Below the pieces are notes generated by a model. That model was not told the DNA's origin, searched no databases, and worked only from the letters and a program-made list of their open reading frames with translations. This document shows, one piece after another, positions 6,242-8,712 of a stretch of DNA of 8,712 nt; position 1 is the first letter of the stretch; each line of letters begins with the position of its first letter. Both the position numbers and the translations under genes were made by a program. Location: positions 1 through 8,712 of the forward strand of contig JAGGRU010000315.1 of the NCBI GenBank assembly GCA_021159425.1, read 5' to 3'. The DNA comes from Sulfurovum sp. Its GTDB lineage: Bacteria > Campylobacterota > Campylobacteria > Campylobacterales > Sulfurovaceae.

Positions 6242-7360
6242 ATGAAAAAAGTAAGTTTGTATTTTGAAAATGGTCTATTTTTAGAGGCTAAGAGTTTTGG
6301 TGCAGAGGGTACATCTGTTGGAGAGATCGTTTTTAACACTTCTCTTACCGGGTATCAGGAAATTGTTACTGATCCTTCATATGCCGGACAGTTTGTTACA
6401 TTTACAATGCCAGAGATAGGAAATGTAGGGTGTAATGCACAAGATATGGAAAGTAAAGGTGCTCACTGTAAAGGTATCATAGTGCGTACCTATCAGGATC
6501 GTCCGTCTAACTTTAGATGTGAAGAGACATTGGCTGAACTTCTCAAAAGAGAAAATGTATTGGGAATAACAGAGATTGATACACGTTTTTTAACGAAGAT
6601 GCTTAGATCTGAGGGTGCCATGATGATGGTAGCTTCAACTGAAGTTCATGACAAAGAAGCACTTAAAAAAGTACTTGAATCTTCGCCTAGAATTGAAGAA
6701 GTGAACTATATTGAACAGGTCAGTACAAAAGAGACTTATGTGCATACAGAAGCACGTTACAGCACAGATACATTTACGTATGAGACGCCTCAAACAACAA
6801 AAAAGATCATTGCACTAGATTTTGGTATTAAAAGAAACATTTTAAATGAACTTACGCATGCAGGTATGGAAGTGACAGTAGTTCCAAACTCTATGACTGC
6901 TGAAGAGATCATTGCCAAGATCGATGCAAAAGAGATCGATGGTGTGTTTCTTTCAAATGGACCGGGTGATCCGCTTATTCTAAAAGATGAGCAGGAGAAG
7001 ATCAAGAAACTGATCGCCCATAAAGTACCGCTTTTCGGTATCTGTTTAGGTCACCAACTTCTCTCTATCTCTCATGGATATGATACATACAAGTTGAAAT
7101 TCGGTCACCATGGCGGGAACCATCCTGTAAAGAATGAAATGACAGGTACTGTAGAGATCACAGCACAAAATCACAACTATAATGTTCCGGATAATATTAC
7201 AGAAGTGGCAGCAGTAACACATGTGAATCTTTTTGATAACACTATTGAAGGTCTTAAATACAATGATTCTCCAACAATGTCGGTGCAACATCACCCGGAA
7301 GCAAGTCCCGGACCACATGAATCTGCGTATATTTTTGGTGAATTTAAGAATATGTTGTAG
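6242..7360 (+). CDS. carA: Carbamoyl-phosphate synthase small (glutaminase) subunit
   Basis: Supplies ammonia from glutamine to the large subunit CarB for carbamoyl phosphate, the precursor of pyrimidines and arginine; cytosolic heterodimer. The 372-residue length is typical. The N-terminal CarA domain shows GEIVFNTSLTGYQEIVTDPS (27-46) and TEIDTRFLTKMLR (110-122). The C-terminal class I glutamine amidotransferase domain shows SNGPGDP (238-244), the nucleophile elbow FGICLGHQLL with Cys268, QNHNY (309-313), and the catalytic pair His351 and Glu353 in VQHHPEASPGP. All catalytic residues are present. GGAGG at 6230-6234 supports the start. The TAG stop is the TAG of a GTAG that heads a REP-like palindrome, so that element abuts or overlaps the end of the gene. 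carB is not in the window. Confidence 0.97.
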   Translation: MKKVSLYFENGLFLEAKSFGAEGTSVGEIVFNTSLTGYQEIVTDPSYAGQFVTFTMPEIGNVGCNAQDMESKGAHCKGIIVRTYQDRPSNFRCEETLAELLKRENVLGITEIDTRFLTKMLRSEGAMMMVASTEVHDKEALKKVLESSPRIEEVNYIEQVSTKETYVHTEARYSTDTFTYETPQTTKKIIALDFGIKRNILNELTHAGMEVTVVPNSMTAEEIIAKIDAKEIDGVFLSNGPGDPLILKDEQEKIKKLIAHKVPLFGICLGHQLLSISHGYDTYKLKFGHHGGNHPVKNEMTGTVEITAQNHNYNVPDNITEVAAVTHVNLFDNTIEGLKYNDSPTMSVQHHPEASPGPHESAYIFGEFKNML

Positions 7361-7424
7361 GGTCGGTTTACCGACCATGGACAATAAAATATAAATTATA
7401 ATTTGGTCGGTGAACCGACCCTAC
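7357..7424. repeat. Inverted pair of GTAG-headed REP-like palindromes (REPIN/BIME-like) between carA and ddl
   Basis: Copy 1, GTAGGGTCGGTTTACCGACC at 7357-7376, and copy 2, GGTCGGTGAACCGACCCTAC at 7405-7424, are inverse complements except for one base, separated by 28 AT-rich bases. Each copy is itself a hairpin (GGTCGGT / ACCGACC). In RNA the two copies can pair over all 20 positions, the single difference being a U-G wobble. GTAG at the outer end of each unit is the hallmark of REP elements, and two inverted units match the REPIN arrangement. The element begins in the last codons of carA and ends one base before the ddl Shine-Dalgarno. Confidence 0.75.
7397..7402 (+). promoter_or_regulatory. 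Possible -10 box for ddl inside the REP pair spacer
   Basis: TATAAT lies 32 bases upstream of the ddl ATG in the AT-rich core of the repeat pair. No -35 is evident. It could provide separate transcription of ddl, or be chance in an AT-rich spacer. Confidence 0.35.
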
Positions 7425-7434
7425 GGGAGAAAAA

Positions 7435-8475
7435 ATGAACATAGCAATTCTATTTGGTGGCTCAAGCTTTGAGCATGAAATTAGTATCGTCTCTGCGATC
7501 ACCATGAAAAAAGTATTTAAAAAAAGTACCTTAACATATATTTTTGTAAGTCCGGATAGAGAATTTTATCTTATAGATACAGATAAAATAAACTCTAAAC
7601 TTTTTTCTTCCGGTGAGTATAAAAAATCAAAACTTTTGACACTGAAAAAAGGTGGATTCTTTGCTGATGGTATGTTTGGAAGCAAGGCTGTAGATTTTGA
7701 TGTAGCACTTAATCTTATTCATGGTAGAGACGGAGAAGATGGGAAAATATCTTCTCTGATGGAATTTTTCACTATTCCTTTTATTTCACCACGTATGGAA
7801 GCATCTGCACTCTCGTATAATAAACTTTACACAAAATTTTTGGCAGAGAGTTTAGGTGTAAAAACAGTGGCTTATGAAAAGTTGTCTAAAAATGATGAGA
7901 GAAAGATCTCTATGGATTATCCGGTTATTATTAAACCGGTACGTCTTGGATCGAGTATAGGGGTCAGTATTGTAAAAGAGGCTTCAGAACTTGAATATGC
8001 ACTGGATGTAGCCTTTGAATTTGATACAGATGTGATCGTTGAGCCATTTTTAGAAGGTGTGAAAGAGTTTAATCAGGCTGGAACGTATACTAAAGAATGG
8101 GAACTTTCTATTGTGGAAGAACCGCAAAAAGAAGAGTTTTTGGATTTTGAGAAAAAATATATGGACTTTTCACGTGATTCTCAAGTTCTGGCAGCAGATA
8201 TTACTGAGGAAATCAGGGGTAAAATTCAAGAGAGTTTCAAAAAGATCTATGACCCGCTTTTTAAAGGAAGCATTATCCGTTGTGACTTTTTTGTAGTGGA
8301 GGGTGAAGTACTCTTAAATGAGATCAATCCTATCCCCGGATCTATGGCAAATTATCTTTTTGAAGATTTTGAGGAGATGGTTAATCGTTTAGTTGCCTCT
8401 CTGCCAAAAGAACAAAATATCGCTATTGATTACCAATATATACACTCTATCCAAAATGCAAAAGGAAAAGCATAA
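7435..8475 (+). CDS. ddl: D-alanine--D-alanine ligase
   Basis: ATP-grasp ligase that joins two D-alanines for the peptidoglycan stem peptide, in the cytosol. 346 residues, normal length. Visible signatures: FGGSSFEHEIS at 7-17, where Glu13 corresponds to the dipeptide-binding Glu15 of E. coli DdlB; HGRDGEDG at 96-103; the ATP-grasp lysine in VIIKPVRLGSSIGVS (164-178); EPFLEGVKEFN (203-213); the omega-loop KKY at 240-242, keeping the Lys-Tyr pair associated with D-Ala-D-Ala rather than D-lactate specificity; and the metal- and substrate-binding NEINPIPGSM at 295-304. GGGAG at 7425-7429 lies five bases before the ATG. It follows carA after a repeat-filled 74-bp gap, so co-transcription is possible but not certain. 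Complete, with no missing key residues. Confidence 0.96.
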   Translation: MNIAILFGGSSFEHEISIVSAITMKKVFKKSTLTYIFVSPDREFYLIDTDKINSKLFSSGEYKKSKLLTLKKGGFFADGMFGSKAVDFDVALNLIHGRDGEDGKISSLMEFFTIPFISPRMEASALSYNKLYTKFLAESLGVKTVAYEKLSKNDERKISMDYPVIIKPVRLGSSIGVSIVKEASELEYALDVAFEFDTDVIVEPFLEGVKEFNQAGTYTKEWELSIVEEPQKEEFLDFEKKYMDFSRDSQVLAADITEEIRGKIQESFKKIYDPLFKGSIIRCDFFVVEGEVLLNEINPIPGSMANYLFEDFEEMVNRLVASLPKEQNIAIDYQYIHSIQNAKGKA

Positions 8476-8499
8476 AATTCACAATAATTAAGCTTAACT

Positions 8500-8520
8500 A
8501 GGAGTATTTTACTCCTCTTT
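8500..8520 (+). terminator. Probable intrinsic terminator after ddl
   Basis: AGGAGTA at 8500-8506 pairs perfectly with TACTCCT at 8510-8516 around TTT, followed by CTTT. The stem is short (7 bp) and the T-tract poor, but its position 24 bases after the ddl stop fits a transcript end. Confidence 0.55.
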
Positions 8521-8574
8521 AAATCCCTTAAACTCATTGTCAGTAGGCGATTTGCTACGATTCCCCCTTTTTTA

Positions 8575-8591
8575 TTAACATTCAGTTAACA
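8575..8591 (+). promoter_or_regulatory. TTAACA direct repeat, possible response-regulator binding site
   Basis: TTAACA occurs at 8575-8580 and 8586-8591, exactly 11 bp apart, about 50-65 bp upstream of the TATAAT at 8640. Direct repeats of about 6 bases at an 11-bp period are typical of OmpR/PhoB-family winged-helix regulators, and TTAACA resembles the Bacillus PhoP box. Only two copies are seen, so this is suggestive. Confidence 0.3.
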
Positions 8592-8639
8592 AATCTTTTT
8601 CAGACCTACTATTTTAAGCTCAATTTGTAAAAAAAAACC

Positions 8640-8645
8640 TATAAT
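8640..8645 (+). promoter_or_regulatory. Probable -10 box for the gene beyond the right edge
   Basis: TATAAT preceded by an A-rich tract (A run at 8629-8637). Transcription would start near 8652, immediately before the long inverted repeat at 8654-8694. A purine-rich Shine-Dalgarno at the window end supports a + strand gene starting just outside. Confidence 0.6.
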
Positions 8646-8653
8646 TAGTGTGA

Positions 8654-8694
8654 ATGTTGTCAAAAAATGTCATTTCTGTCATTTTTTACAACAT
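8654..8694 (+). promoter_or_regulatory. Long leader hairpin / operator with phased GTCA repeats
   Basis: ATGTTGT (8654-8660) plus AAAAAATG (8662-8669) pairs with CATTTTTT (8680-8687) plus ACAACAT (8688-8694): 15 bp with a single bulged C at 8661 and a 10-base loop. GTCA occurs at 8659, 8669 and 8678, about one helical turn apart, and TGTCATTT is a direct repeat (8668 and 8677). It lies just downstream of the predicted start point, so it could be an operator in DNA or a structured 5' leader in RNA. Confidence 0.5.
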
Positions 8695-8704
8695 AGAATT
8701 TTAA

Positions 8705-8712
8705 TAAGGGGG
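8705..8712 (+). promoter_or_regulatory. Shine-Dalgarno sequence of a gene starting beyond the window
   Basis: TAAGGGGG at the last eight bases resembles the TAAGGGG before the DUF507 gene. No start codon follows inside the window. It implies a + strand gene starting within about ten bases of the edge; its identity cannot be known from here. Confidence 0.5.

Noticed and set aside
8111..8296. 61-codon + strand frame overlapping ddl in another frame
   Set aside because: Overlaps the conserved omega-loop and metal-binding part of ddl; Lys/Arg/Trp/Phe-rich, no Shine-Dalgarno, no recognisable family.
8553..8575. GTAG...CTAC words followed by CCCCCTTTTTTATT after ddl, as a second terminator or another REP
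   Set aside because: The stem would be only 4-5 bp with a bulge and is not adjacent to the T-run, and it lacks the GGTCGG stem of the GTAG repeats.
1..8712. CRISPR arrays, tRNA or rRNA genes, insertion sequences, attachment sites
   Set aside because: No regularly spaced repeats, no cloverleaf-like or rRNA-like sequence, and no transposase or integrase coding sequence were seen on either strand.

Overview
The window looks like a chromosomal segment of a Campylobacterota (Epsilonproteobacteria) genome, probably from a free-living sulfur- or hydrogen-oxidising relative such as Sulfurovum or Sulfurimonas. This rests on a CiaB-family protein, a purA / DUF507 / carA cluster resembling the purA-carA neighbourhood I recall from Campylobacter jejuni, AT-rich DNA, and isolated TATAAT -10 boxes without a good -35. 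The genus is an inference. Every gene I can support lies on the + strand.

Layout: (1) positions 1-1631 hold a CiaB-family protein whose reading frame is still open at the left edge, so its true start is probably outside the window. (2) 1651-2159 is a hicAB toxin-antitoxin locus in which hicA is a 38-codon remnant and hicB looks complete. (3) 2262-5549 has a promoter, then a class V aminotransferase, a HisZ-like protein and purA, with overlapping or 1-nt junctions that suggest one transcript. (4) 5550-5655 is a 106-bp spacer with a perfect 16-bp palindrome and a strong 11-bp-stem hairpin. (5) 5656-7360 has a tandem DUF507 protein and carA. (6) 7357-7424 is an inverted pair of REP-like palindromes with GTAG heads. 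(7) 7435-8475 is ddl, followed by a short terminator-like hairpin. (8) 8521-8712 is the control region of a + strand gene that begins just past the right edge. It has a TATAAT box, a long hairpin with phased GTCA repeats, and a Shine-Dalgarno sequence at the very end.

The core genes are metabolic: purA commits IMP to AMP synthesis, carA is the glutaminase subunit of carbamoyl-phosphate synthase (pyrimidine and arginine), HisZ-like proteins act at the first step of histidine synthesis, and ddl makes D-Ala-D-Ala for peptidoglycan. No complete new system such as a defence island or biosynthetic cluster is visible. The most interesting signals are non-coding or cryptic: GTAG-headed REP-like palindromes, one of them read through in frame inside the ciaB gene; a HEXXH plus EE(x)KA metalloprotease-like signature in the CiaB protein; an antitoxin left without its toxin; and the structured leader at the right edge.
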